The notes: a model not told the origin generated them from the sequence alone. DNA of 64,000 nt from Belnapia moabensis DSM 16746 (GCF_000745835.1 NZ_JQKB01000024.1:24530-88529); one strand, 5' to 3'; shown: positions 48,921-57,295, counted from the stretch's first letter. A program made the numbers and translations.

Positions 48921-49619
48921 TCAGGCGTGGACGGTGCTGATGTCCAGCTTGCTGCCCGTACCGCGCAGCTCCGCCTCCAGCTCCGCCAGGCCGCGGATGC
49001 CATCGGTGGCGAGGTCGGTTGCCGCACGCGCCGCGCCATGCGCCGCCTCGGCCAGCCCCTGCAGCGCGGCCTCCGCCTCTGTGGCGAGGCCGGCCGGCAC
49101 CGACGCGGTGGCGCCAGCGGCCGCCACCACCGACGCGGTGGCCGCGTCCGGGTCGCGCTGGCGGTGCACGCCGCGCACCCGAGCGCCACGCTCGATGCTG
49201 ATATCGTCGTAGGTCAGCTCGCCTTCGACGCTGGCGGTGCGGTCCAGGTCGATCTCATGCGCCACCACAGCGCCCTTGAGGATGCCCTTGATGCGGGTGG
49301 TCTGCGCCCGGATGGTGCCCTCAACCCGGCCACCGACCGCCACCAGCACCTTCGGTGCATGCACCTCGCCGCGCAGGACGCCCTCGACCTGCACCACGCC
49401 CTGGCTGCGCACGGTGCCCTCAATCTCGCTGTCCGCCGCGATCAGCAGCACCGTCGGCTCGCGGCCCGCGGTGACCCACTCGCTGGTGGCGCGCACCGGC
49501 GCCGTCATGGTGAGCAGGGCGGCCTGCATAGGCTCCGGCGCCGCCTCTTCCATGGGCAGCTCAAAGCTCTCATAGGTCACCCGCGGCTCAGTGCTCTTGG
49601 GCTTGCTGAAAATGCTCAT
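48921..49619 (-). CDS. Bactofilin
   Basis: A 232-aa cytoskeletal scaffold protein. The central right-handed beta-helix has the repeated pattern VLLIAADSEIEGTVRSQGVV, QVEGVLRGEVHAPKVLVAVG and GRVEGTIRAQTTRIKGILKG. Disordered N-terminal and Ala-rich C-terminal tails flank it. Bactofilins polymerise without nucleotide and can localise morphogenetic or flagellar factors. A TTGCGAAAAA element 71 bp upstream matches the flagellar promoter motif, suggesting coregulation with the flagellum. Confidence 0.93.
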   Translation of the reverse strand: MSIFSKPKSTEPRVTYESFELPMEEAAPEPMQAALLTMTAPVRATSEWVTAGREPTVLLIAADSEIEGTVRSQGVVQVEGVLRGEVHAPKVLVAVGGRVEGTIRAQTTRIKGILKGAVVAHEIDLDRTASVEGELTYDDISIERGARVRGVHRQRDPDAATASVVAAAGATASVPAGLATEAEAALQGLAEAAHGAARAATDLATDGIRGLAELEAELRGTGSKLDISTVHA

Positions 49620-49689
49620 CTTGGGTCCCGTTCTAGGAGCGCCGATCCAATGGCCAAGGCAACCATTCCGGCTGGCTTGTCAGCTAACA

Positions 49690-49699
49690 TTTTTCGCAA
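49690..49699 (-). promoter_or_regulatory. TTGCGAAAAA motif upstream of the bactofilin gene
   Basis: One mismatch from the flagellar decamer, 71 bp before the bactofilin start. It is the main evidence tying bactofilin to the flagellar regulon. Confidence 0.6.
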
Positions 49700-49729
49700 G
49701 GTGCAGACAACCGAATTTTGCAGAGCGGG

Positions 49730-50707
49730 TCAGGCGTCGCTCCAATGGGGTGGCAGGTCGACCAGCGCGGGCCGTGGCCGACCTGGGTCCCAGTCGTACG
49801 GGATCAAAGGCAGGATCTCATCCAAATGACTGCCGGCCTGAAGCCGGGCCACCAGGGCGCCCAGCCGTAGGGCCTGCGGTGCAATAGCGAGGCTGCGATC
49901 CGCAGCCCGTCGGACGGTGCCGCCACTGCCCGCAGAGGGCTCAGCCAGCCAGGCCTCGAGGCGGCCCGCGGCCAGGCCGGGCAGCAAACGCGCCCCGGTC
50001 GGACCGCCCTGCGGCAGGCGGCGAAATAGCGCCGGCGAGAGCGCCACTTGGCGGCCGGGCAACAGCAAGGAGCGGCTCGCGCGATCGATATCCTGCTGCA
50101 GGCAGGCCGCTAGCTCCGCCGGCTCGGCCGCGGTGGCCCAGAGCAGCTCCAGCGCCAGCTCCAGGGTTGGATCCACGCGCCGCGCCAAGCCGCGCAACTG
50201 GGCATACCGCTCCTGGCCGAGAATGGACCAGGCATCGGGCGCCACCGCGGCAAAAGGGTGCGGCAGCGCCAGCTGGAAAAATTCGCAGAAGGTTTGAATG
50301 GCGCTGGCCAGGCTGGCCTGTTCGGCCAGCACCGCCGCTGCGGGGCCGGCTGCCTGCCGGCGCTGCCGTAAGGCGGCCAACTCGCCGGGGCTCAGTGCGG
50401 CCAGGGGCAGGGCGCAAGCGGGATCCTCGAGCAGGCCGCCCAGCCGGACAATGGGGGCCAGCTGCGTGCCCCCCTCGGCGCGTGGCAACGTGCCCTGGTC
50501 AATGGCCCAACGGCGCAACGCCTCGGCGCCGGTAGCCACCAGGCGCTTGGCGCCGACCCGAACCGTCGAGGCCCGGATGATCGCGTTCACGCTGCTGCGC
50601 TGGGCGGCCACCGGCGCCCGCGGCGCCAATCTGGCTCGGGTCGGCGGCGCGGGATCCCTGCCAGTCGTCGCCATCCCGCCATCGCCGGCCGCAGCCCTCA
50701 TCCGCAT
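49730..50707 (-). CDS. Tyrosine-recombinase-like protein lacking catalytic residues
   Basis: A 325-aa protein whose C-terminal half follows the phage-integrase fold: ARRVDPTLELALELLWATAA (box I-like helix), QDIDRASRSLLLPGRQVALS (beta hairpin), then ALRLGALVARLQAGSHLDEI where active enzymes have HxLRH...G. The RHR-H-Y catalytic set is not present and no C-terminal tyrosine helix is seen. It may be a repurposed DNA-binding or structural protein. A flagellar-type motif lies 101 bp upstream. Fold assignment is by pattern only. Confidence 0.55.
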   Translation of the reverse strand: MRMRAAAGDGGMATTGRDPAPPTRARLAPRAPVAAQRSSVNAIIRASTVRVGAKRLVATGAEALRRWAIDQGTLPRAEGGTQLAPIVRLGGLLEDPACALPLAALSPGELAALRQRRQAAGPAAAVLAEQASLASAIQTFCEFFQLALPHPFAAVAPDAWSILGQERYAQLRGLARRVDPTLELALELLWATAAEPAELAACLQQDIDRASRSLLLPGRQVALSPALFRRLPQGGPTGARLLPGLAAGRLEAWLAEPSAGSGGTVRRAADRSLAIAPQALRLGALVARLQAGSHLDEILPLIPYDWDPGRPRPALVDLPPHWSDA

Positions 50708-50807
50708 CGCGTGAGCCTATATCCAGTTCGGGCGAGGATGCCAGGGAAAGCCACAACGTGCGGTTTATGGGCGGGCGAGGCGATTTTGAGCCCCGGCTGT
50801 AACCACA

Positions 50808-50815
50808 TTTCGCAT
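50808..50815 (-). promoter_or_regulatory. ATGCGAAA motif upstream of the recombinase-like gene
   Basis: The core element lies 101 bp before the start of the 49730-50707 gene, in the same orientation as at flagellar genes. Confidence 0.55.
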
Positions 50816-50893
50816 TACGCGGCGTATTGCACAGACATGCCCCAAGCGATCCCCATCCCGCGCGCAGCGACCGCACTGGCCTCCTGGCTAGGA

Positions 50894-51205
50894 TTATCCC
50901 TGACCGATCAAGGCGGGCTCGGGCCGCGACGTGTCGCGCAGGGACCGGGGCTCCACCTGGGCGCGCAGCACCGCCAACACCTGGTCCGGCAGCCGGGCCT
51001 CGATGGTCACCACGGCGCCATCAATCTGGACGTCACCGCCGGGCAGCACGCGCGTGTCAAGCTCCACGCCGCGCGCCGCGGCATCCGCCAGAGCCAGTCG
51101 GCTGCCGGCCCGGGCCAGGGCGGCCGCGCGCAGGGCTTCCAGCACATCGGCCCGCGACAAGCGCACGGTATGGCTGACGAAAACGGGGCTGTCTTGAGCG
51201 GTCAT
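50894..51205 (-). CDS. Hypothetical 103-aa protein
   Basis: A small soluble alpha/beta protein (VFVSHTVRLSRADVLEALRA, LPGGDVQIDGAVVTIEARLP). No domain recognised. The ATG at 51205 is followed by a well-formed sequence with good codon bias. A TTGCGAAAT element lies about 130 bp upstream, so it may belong to the flagellar regulon. Confidence 0.6.
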   Translation of the reverse strand: MTAQDSPVFVSHTVRLSRADVLEALRAAALARAGSRLALADAAARGVELDTRVLPGGDVQIDGAVVTIEARLPDQVLAVLRAQVEPRSLRDTSRPEPALIGQG

Positions 51206-51743
51206 GCTGGATCTCCGGCCTCGGGGCTGAGAGGGATAGACCGCGCCGCAACCCAGGGGACGGTGACGCAGCCGCGGACGCAGGGGGTCCTTGCGCCGTC
51301 ATCTAGGCCGGCTTCCCACCAAAACTCAACGAAATTTCGCAAGACCTCGTCGAGCCGTAAGCTTGGCGGCGATGCGCGGCTAGGACCGCCAGGGCGCGGC
51401 GATAACAGAAAGCTGAGGTATTTTAGCATAACTTTAGATTGCAGGCCGTTGCAGGGGTGTTTAGGAATGCTAATTCATGGTGAGCAACGGCAGGCTGTTC
51501 GGTGTTTGATCGGCCAACCGCACTGCTCTTTCATCATAGTTGGCGCTGGCTTTGTTCCCGATGACCTAGAATTTTTTGCCACGTGGCGACCCGATAATGC
51601 GTATGGCCTGCGAAATGCGAGGCCAAGTTTTCCGCTTCATGCTCCGGCCCAACCTGACGTGCAGGCTGGTCCAAGGGGGGGCATGCTGAATGCAAGGATC
51701 TACCGGCATGGCTCGATCGAATCTGGCACCGAGGAAGGCGAAG
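51206..51743. other. Intergenic region with motif variants
   Basis: Contains a TTGCGAAAT variant (51335-51342) and a weaker ATGCTAAAA variant (51421-51429) of the flagellar element, both oriented toward the 103-aa gene. Local A+T is higher around 51410-51600. No gene is supported. Confidence 0.5.
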
Positions 51744-53459
51744 ATGACCTCCGCGCCTAATCAGGCCGAGACCATCGTGCAGCTGCAGGCGGCAGACCCC
51801 GACGGGCCCGCCTTCTCGATTGAGGTGATCGCCCCCGATCGCGCCCTCAGCCTGCTGCAGCACAAGCGGCCTAGCGCCAACGAGAACCCGACCGCCATTG
51901 CCAATTATGCCGAGGCGATGCGGGGCGGCCGTTGGATCCTGAACGGCATGCCCATCATCATCGGCCGCACCGGTCAGCTGCTGGATGGCGTGCAACGCCT
52001 GCGCGCCTGCGTCAAAGCGGAGGTGCCCTTTCTCACCGTGCTGGCGCAGAACATCCCCGACGATGTGCTGCATACCATCGACCAGCAGCGGCGGCGGTCC
52101 TTTGCCGGTGTCCTGGAAGCCCGCGGGGTGCAGCATGCGCATGCGCTGCAATCCGCGCTGGTGAAGCTGATCCGGTATGACGACAACCGGATGACCCGTG
52201 GCGGCGGTGCGGTGTCCTGGGCGCGGATGGACCGCGTGCTGCGGGCCAATCCCGATCTCGAACTGGCCGTCAAAATGTCCTTGGAGAGCGAGGCCAGCGC
52301 GCTATCCGAGGCGGTTCGCACCCCGCTGCTGTTCATGGGATTCCGCGTCGACAAGGCGGCCACTCGGCGCTTCCTCGATGCCATCGCCTATCCGGAGCGC
52401 TACGATCCGCTGGAGCCGGGTGCCCGGGTGCGGGATCTGATCGACATCACGCGGGGCGACCCCGCCACGCGATTGAAGCCCGCCACGCTGCTGGCGATTT
52501 GCATCAAGGCGTTGAATGCCACCATCGCCGGCGAGCGGCACCGGCTATATAACTGGATCGACAAAACCACCAATTCGGTGAAGGGCGAGGAATTCCCGCG
52601 TCTGCAGGGCTATGCCGGGCTGCAGGATCCCGGCCAGGCAGATGCGCCAGAGGCTGAGGGCTTAGCCAAGCTTCGGGACGCGGTGGCGCGGCTGACCCAG
52701 GACAATCATGTCTATCCACTAGCCGTCGAAACAGTGACGCCGCAGCGCGCGGAAGAGTATCTCGCCCAGAACGGCCGCAACCGAAAGATCGTGGCTGCCC
52801 ATGTTGACGCGATCGCGCGGGATATCAGCAGTGGCAACTGGATGATGAATGCCCAGCCGATTTGCTTCTCGCGCAGCGGCCGGCTGCTCAATGGCCAGCA
52901 CCGGCTGTCCGCCGTGTTGCAGGCGAAGGAGGCCATCGAGGTGCCGGTCATGCATGGGCTGCCAGATGAGGCTTTTGCGACCTATGATATTCACGCTAAG
53001 AAAGGCCCGCAGCTCGGCACGGCTTTCGAGCAGTTCGGCGATCGTGCCCTGGTGGCGGCGGCCGCGGTGCTGCTGTGGAAGCATGAGCTGAAACCCTCGG
53101 GCATCCGCAACGCCAAGCCAACCCCGGCCGAGGTGATGCGCATTATCGAGGCGCATCCCCGCCTGCTGGACATGCGGACCTTTGGCCGCAAGATGGTGGA
53201 ATTCGGTCGCGGTTCGGTGATGGCCTATGCCGCCTACTGCATCGAACGCGACAATCCCGAGTTGGGCCGCATCTTCCTGGAGCGGTTCGAGACCGGTGCC
53301 GACCTGCCGCGAGGGCATCTGATCCTGGAATTGCGCAAGCGGATGCAGATCCTGCGCCGGGAACGGGCCGGCCAGGAGGATCAGCTCAAGGAATTCCTGG
53401 GGGCCTGGGCGCGGTTCAAGGAGCGGCCGGATCTCGACCGGCTGCTGAAGCCGCACTAA
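51744..53459 (+). CDS. Protein with two tandem ParB/Srx-like domains
   Basis: A 571-aa protein starting at ATG 51744 (AGGAAGG upstream). It has two copies of a ParB-N-like module. Copy 1 (from about residue 45): ANYAEAMRGGRWILNGMPII, then GQLLDGVQRLRACVKAEVPF. Copy 2 (from about residue 340): HVDAIARDISSGNWMMNAQP, then GRLLNGQHRLSAVLQAKEAI. The shared W--N--PI...G-LL-G--RL-A is the family core. Similar single-domain proteins occur on plasmids and phages. It is large, soluble and of unknown function, and lies between flagellar genes on the strand opposite to fliJ. Confidence 0.8.
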   Translation: MTSAPNQAETIVQLQAADPDGPAFSIEVIAPDRALSLLQHKRPSANENPTAIANYAEAMRGGRWILNGMPIIIGRTGQLLDGVQRLRACVKAEVPFLTVLAQNIPDDVLHTIDQQRRRSFAGVLEARGVQHAHALQSALVKLIRYDDNRMTRGGGAVSWARMDRVLRANPDLELAVKMSLESEASALSEAVRTPLLFMGFRVDKAATRRFLDAIAYPERYDPLEPGARVRDLIDITRGDPATRLKPATLLAICIKALNATIAGERHRLYNWIDKTTNSVKGEEFPRLQGYAGLQDPGQADAPEAEGLAKLRDAVARLTQDNHVYPLAVETVTPQRAEEYLAQNGRNRKIVAAHVDAIARDISSGNWMMNAQPICFSRSGRLLNGQHRLSAVLQAKEAIEVPVMHGLPDEAFATYDIHAKKGPQLGTAFEQFGDRALVAAAAVLLWKHELKPSGIRNAKPTPAEVMRIIEAHPRLLDMRTFGRKMVEFGRGSVMAYAAYCIERDNPELGRIFLERFETGADLPRGHLILELRKRMQILRRERAGQEDQLKEFLGAWARFKERPDLDRLLKPH

Positions 53460-53464
53460 GCCCT

Positions 53465-53499
53465 GGCAGTGCGGCGGCGCGTCACGCCGCGGCACTGCC
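53465..53499. terminator. Bidirectional hairpin between the ParB-like gene and fliJ
   Basis: A 15-bp stem with one mismatch (GGCAGTGCGGCGGCG against CGCCGCGGCACTGCC) and a five-base loop in the 47-bp gap between two convergent genes. Likely terminates both. Confidence 0.7.
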
Positions 53500-53506
53500 G
53501 CCTCGG

Positions 53507-53914
53507 TCAGGCCTTGGGGCGTTGCAGCTCCGCCTCTTCAGCCGCCTGTTGCTCCCGACGCAAGGCCATCCGGCGCTCGGCTTGGGTGATCTGCTCCAGG
53601 GCCAGTTCCAGGCGCCGGGTATCGGCCAGCGCCTCACGCACGGCCTCCCGGGCCTCGGCCTCCCGCGCCTCCAACAGCGCCAGACCCGCAGTGAGATCCT
53701 GGCGGCGTCGCGCGGCCGCCGTCATCCAGGCTGACCAGTCCCCCATTGCAGCGAGCTGGATGCTGGCGGCCGCATCCTCAGCCGCCACGGCGCGGTCATA
53801 GACGGCCAGCTCGGCCTCGGCACTCAGCCGCTCCTGGCGCGACTGACTCAACACCGCGCATCGCTCCTCGGAGCTGCGTTGCGCCAGCCGCAGCAGAATG
53901 GGCAACCCTTTCAC
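53507..53914 (-). CDS. fliJ: FliJ, export chaperone-escort
   Basis: FliJ forms the central stalk of the FliI ATPase. The 135-aa product is one long coiled coil (LLRLAQRSSEERCAVLSQSR, LALLEAREAEAREAVREALA, ALEQITQAERRMALRREQQA). Length and register fit the family. It is far from fliI, which is unusual. The recurrent motif lies 88 bp upstream. Confidence 0.85.
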   Translation of the reverse strand: MKGLPILLRLAQRSSEERCAVLSQSRQERLSAEAELAVYDRAVAAEDAAASIQLAAMGDWSAWMTAAARRRQDLTAGLALLEAREAEAREAVREALADTRRLELALEQITQAERRMALRREQQAAEEAELQRPKA

Positions 53915-53943
53915 CCGTCAGTCTCCGCCTGGAGTGGACCGTC

Positions 53944-54009
53944 TTTCGCTTGGCGAAATCCGGGGAAGCTTGTAGGCTAACCCACCACTTTTTGCGACCT
54001 GTTTCGCAT
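53944..54009. promoter_or_regulatory. fliJ/protease divergent control region
   Basis: Contains TTTCGC-TTG-GCGAAA, a perfect inverted repeat of the motif core (53944-53958), and TTTCGCAT at 54002-54009 just before the protease ATG. The inverted arrangement also occurs upstream of fliF. Confidence 0.55.
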
Positions 54010-54873
54010 ATGATCCGTCGTCCTTGGCGTCTGTTGGGTGGGCTGGCTCTCGTCAGCACCGCCATGGTGATCGGGCTTGCCGTGCACAGCCGGTCGGCAA
54101 CCCCCGCCGCCCGGGTAGAGGCCAGCGCGCAGCGCCGCCCCAGCGCGTCGTCCGAAGGCTTCGCTGGGAGCGCCTTTGCGGTGGCGCCAGGCATGTTGGT
54201 GACCAACGCCCATGTCACGCTGCAATGCCGCCGCCGCGGCCTGCCGCTGCAAGTCCGCGGAGTTTCCGGAACCTGGCGGGTTGTGCAGGAGGAACCACAA
54301 ACCGATTTGGCCCTGCTCACCGGGGCGGCCCTGCCTGCCCATCAGCTGGCCCTGTCGAGTGCGACCCAGCTGCCACGTGGCCTGGCGGTGATGGCGCTGG
54401 GTTACCCGGTGGCCTCGGCGGATGGGGTGCCCGCGGGTGGCCTGCGCAGTTCCCTGGGGCACCTGCTGCGGGCGAGCCTGACGGTGCATGAGCCGGAGGG
54501 CGGCCGCGCCAACAGCTTTGTGGTCCGCAACGGTCAGGGCCAGGAGGTGGCGGCGACCTGGGATGATGGGCTGCGCTATTTCGGGCCGCATCAAGCCAGT
54601 CGTCTGCGCTGGCTCCTGGAGATTGATGCACCCACCGCCAACGGCAGCTCTGGCGGACCCGTGCTGGACAGCGCGGGCGATGTTGTCGGGGTAATCTATG
54701 CCGGCGATCCCCAACGCGGCCTCACCGCCGTGGTCCCCTTGGAGGATCTGCGCGAGTTTCTGCTGCGCGCCGGGGTGACACCCTGGTTTCGGCCACGGCC
54801 TCTGACCACCGATCTGGATTGGCGCCGCATCCGCAGCGACGCCGCACGGGCCGTGTACCGGGTTTTCTGCTAA
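54010..54873 (+). CDS. Trypsin-like serine protease (exported, HtrA-like core without PDZ)
   Basis: A 287-aa protein with an N-terminal membrane anchor or signal (WRLLGGLALVSTAMVIGLAV). The triad is intact: His68 in VTNAHV, Asp99 in QTDLALL, Ser214 in NGSSGGPVLDSAGDVVGVIY. No PDZ domain follows. It is divergent from fliJ across 95 bp, with the flagellar-type motif between. Possibly an envelope protease tied to motility, but a general role is equally likely. Confidence 0.85.
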   Translation: MIRRPWRLLGGLALVSTAMVIGLAVHSRSATPAARVEASAQRRPSASSEGFAGSAFAVAPGMLVTNAHVTLQCRRRGLPLQVRGVSGTWRVVQEEPQTDLALLTGAALPAHQLALSSATQLPRGLAVMALGYPVASADGVPAGGLRSSLGHLLRASLTVHEPEGGRANSFVVRNGQGQEVAATWDDGLRYFGPHQASRLRWLLEIDAPTANGSSGGPVLDSAGDVVGVIYAGDPQRGLTAVVPLEDLREFLLRAGVTPWFRPRPLTTDLDWRRIRSDAARAVYRVFC

Positions 54874-55573
54874 TCGCGACTACCCGGCCGGGCGGTCCGG
54901 CGCGGCACCATGGGAAAGCGGAGAACCAGGCCGCCGGTGCGAGCGGCGCCCGGTGACGCTGCGCCTCCGAGCGCATCCTGCTGTTCCGCACCCTGCTCGC
55001 GCCTCCCCTATGCGCTGGCCGCTTTGCGCCCTGAGCTACCTCCACCTCCGCATTGATCCATTCGGACGGATCGCGGGTCGTGACGCTGATCCAGCGAATA
55101 CTCTGGTCCCGGACCCGCCTCCCCATCAAGCTGGCCGCCAGCCACCCAGCCTTGCGGCGCCGAAGCAGGGGGAGGGGGACGTGTTGCCCCTGTCCGGGGC
55201 TGCTGCCGCAGTCCTGTGGCGCGACGGAGCTGCTGCCGACAGTGCGGGAGTCGGTGAGCCCAAAGCGGGGTCTGCTGGTCGGCTGCGCCCAGTAACCCCC
55301 GCCAAGCGCGAGGGTTAGGCCGGCAGCAGGTGCAGCACGCGGTGAGGATCCCTCGCCAGCAGCGGCAGCCTCCCGGCCTTGGGCGGCGTGACCGTGTTCG
55401 CCGGGAGCAGGGCCGAGCATCCCGCGTTTTGGTCAGAGCGGGACGACGCCGGTCTGATCCCGAGGGATCGATCATGGCGGCGCCTCGATGACCGCTCGCC
55501 GCCGCCGCAAGCGGGCGCCTTCTGGCCACCACGCTGCCCGCTGTTTCGAAGGCAGCGCGGGGTCGCATCGGCT
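54874..55573. other. Stretch with no supported gene
   Basis: About 700 bp of GC-rich sequence with overlapping frames and no recognisable product. Right of it G+C falls and small genes appear. Confidence 0.5.
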
Positions 55574-55583
55574 TTGCGAAAAA
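55574..55583 (+). promoter_or_regulatory. TTGCGAAAAA motif upstream of a rightward small gene
   Basis: The only clear copy of the element on the rightward strand with a rightward gene 85 bp downstream (55668). Orientation relative to the gene matches the leftward cases. Confidence 0.5.
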
Positions 55584-55667
55584 TCGTCTTGCCGATACTC
55601 ACGCGGCCGTGAGAATGTCGTTGCCAGCGACAACCGCTGTCGGTGACAGGCTCTGGAGCTCCCGGAA

Positions 55668-55973
55668 ATGGAAAAAACTGCGGACCGCCTCATGCGGTCG
55701 CCTGTGTGTCAGGATGTTGTCACGCTGTGTGAACAGCTGCGGACAGTCGAGGGCAGCGCCAGTTCTGATGAAAGCTTGATGGCGCTCATCGCCAGTTCTG
55801 AACAGCGGATCCTGACCACGCTGGCTCATATTTCGGCCCATACCTTTGTCGAAGCAACGCAAAAGCTCGCCGTTGTAACCCGTCGGGCAGAAGCATCCTC
55901 GGGTTACCTGTCCAGCGCGGAACTCTTGCTATTGAAGTCGGCCCTGCGGGACATGACTGCCATCGGCACCTAG
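55668..55973 (+). CDS. Small hypothetical protein
   Basis: A 101-aa, probably helical cytoplasmic protein (DESLMALIASSEQRILTTLA, LSSAELLLLKSALRDMTAIG). GGAG nine bases before ATG 55668. No domain recognised. The flagellar-type motif upstream suggests possible co-expression with the locus. Confidence 0.6.
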   Translation: MEKTADRLMRSPVCQDVVTLCEQLRTVEGSASSDESLMALIASSEQRILTTLAHISAHTFVEATQKLAVVTRRAEASSGYLSSAELLLLKSALRDMTAIGT

Positions 55974-56860
55974 GGCGCGGCCGATCATCCATCCGGCCAG
56001 CACCGGCATGGTGAGGACCACATCCTGTGGAAGGGCCGCCTCATCCCGGCGCGCCGCATCGTCGCACGACATGACGCGTCGGGCCGGCAGCTCGCGGTCG
56101 GCCAGCGCCTGTCCCGTGCGGCTGGCCTCCAGCCAAGATCACGTTGATCTGAGCGTTACCGATCCTCTCGCGCCATCGCGCTGACCATGCCAGCCGAGTG
56201 CCTGCGTTTGGTAAGGCAGCCCGGTTTGCCGGTTTGCGGGGCACCGCCGGCCTGATGCGCTGCTCACCAAGAGGCTCGATGCGACGGCCGTCGGCAAGGT
56301 GATGCCAAATCGCAGGCTGGTGGACGGCTCGATGGGGGTGACCAAGGCGGCGCCCGGATATCGGGAACGCTCAGCGTGGCGGGTGGTATGCCCGCGCCGA
56401 ACAGCGATTGTGGATCGGCGACTATCGGCGTGATGGCACCCCACGACAATCATCGCGCCTCCCGGCATCCATAGCCACAGCACGTCTGTCCAATGGGTGG
56501 TTCCGGCCCGTCATACGGGTTCCCGACGGCGTCGGCCGCTGCCCCACAGTTGGGCAGGAGTTGGCACGGGTAGGCTCACTGCCGAACACGGCGTCATTGC
56601 GCCGTCGCGCGTCCAGGCATCGGCGTCAGAAACTTATCGCTCGTCCTGCCCTTTTGTGACTATTTAGGCACAGTGCGCCGCGTGAAAAGCACGTTTGAGG
56701 CACCACGGGGGCTAGGAAGTCGGGCTATCGTCGAGAATGCACCACAGTCAAGACAATTTTGGATCAGACTGCTTTTTGAGAAACGCTTTTGAATCAGGCT
56801 TTTAGCCTCCGACAATCGTCAGAGTTCTTATCAACAGGCTGTGTTGCCTGACCTAACCTA
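55974..56860. other. Stretch with no supported gene
   Basis: About 890 bp, GC-rich at first and AT-richer after 56640. No product-like frame was found. The AT-rich end is probably the promoter region of the next gene. Confidence 0.5.
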
Positions 56861-56878
56861 GAGTTGTAAAAACAACTC
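56861..56878 (+). promoter_or_regulatory. Inverted repeat GAGTTGT-AAAA-ACAACTC before the 86-aa gene
   Basis: A perfect 7-bp dyad in an AT-rich leader, 33 bp upstream of ATG 56912. Could be an operator or an mRNA-leader hairpin. Confidence 0.5.
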
Positions 56879-56911
56879 CGTTATTACGCAAAACCTTGGA
56901 GGCCTGCAGCA

Positions 56912-57172
56912 ATGCTGCCCATCGATCTCCGCTTTGTTCAGCAGCGGGCTAGCCAAGCTCTTGGGTTTTTGGCGGAGGCGTTGCAAGAGCAAGCGGCGTC
57001 TCCCCTTCGCACTCTCCTCCTGAACGCCATGAACGCGGTCGATGATATCGAAGCCTCAGTCGAATGCGCTTTCGACATCGCAGTGGCCGTCGTCGAACAT
57101 ACCGCCGAGCTGGATGGTTGCGATGATAGTTCGTTTACGAACAACGACATCAAACTCACTCTTGTGGCGTGA
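56912..57172 (+). CDS. Small hypothetical protein, isolated cistron
   Basis: An 86-aa acidic helical protein (VQQRASQALGFLAEALQEQA, LLNAMNAVDDIEASVECAFD). A strong GGAGG lies nine bases before ATG 56912, a dyad precedes it and a canonical terminator follows, so the gene is well delimited. G+C is lower than in neighbours, hinting at acquisition. No domain recognised. Confidence 0.7.
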   Translation: MLPIDLRFVQQRASQALGFLAEALQEQAASPLRTLLLNAMNAVDDIEASVECAFDIAVAVVEHTAELDGCDDSSFTNNDIKLTLVA

Positions 57173-57265
57173 CAGGGCAGTCGTTTGTCCTGCTGATCAT
57201 CCTTACAAGTGATGATTGACCCAGCCGCATCGCAGCGACACGAAGGCAGGATCCAGGCTTGAGCC

Positions 57266-57295
57266 AAGGCTGTTGGGACACCAACAGCCTTTTTT
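57266..57295 (+). terminator. Intrinsic terminator after the 86-aa gene
   Basis: An 11-bp perfect stem AAGGCTGTTGG/CCAACAGCCTT, GACA loop, then a run of T. The best textbook terminator in the window; it faces rightward and isolates the small gene from the IS element. Confidence 0.9.
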
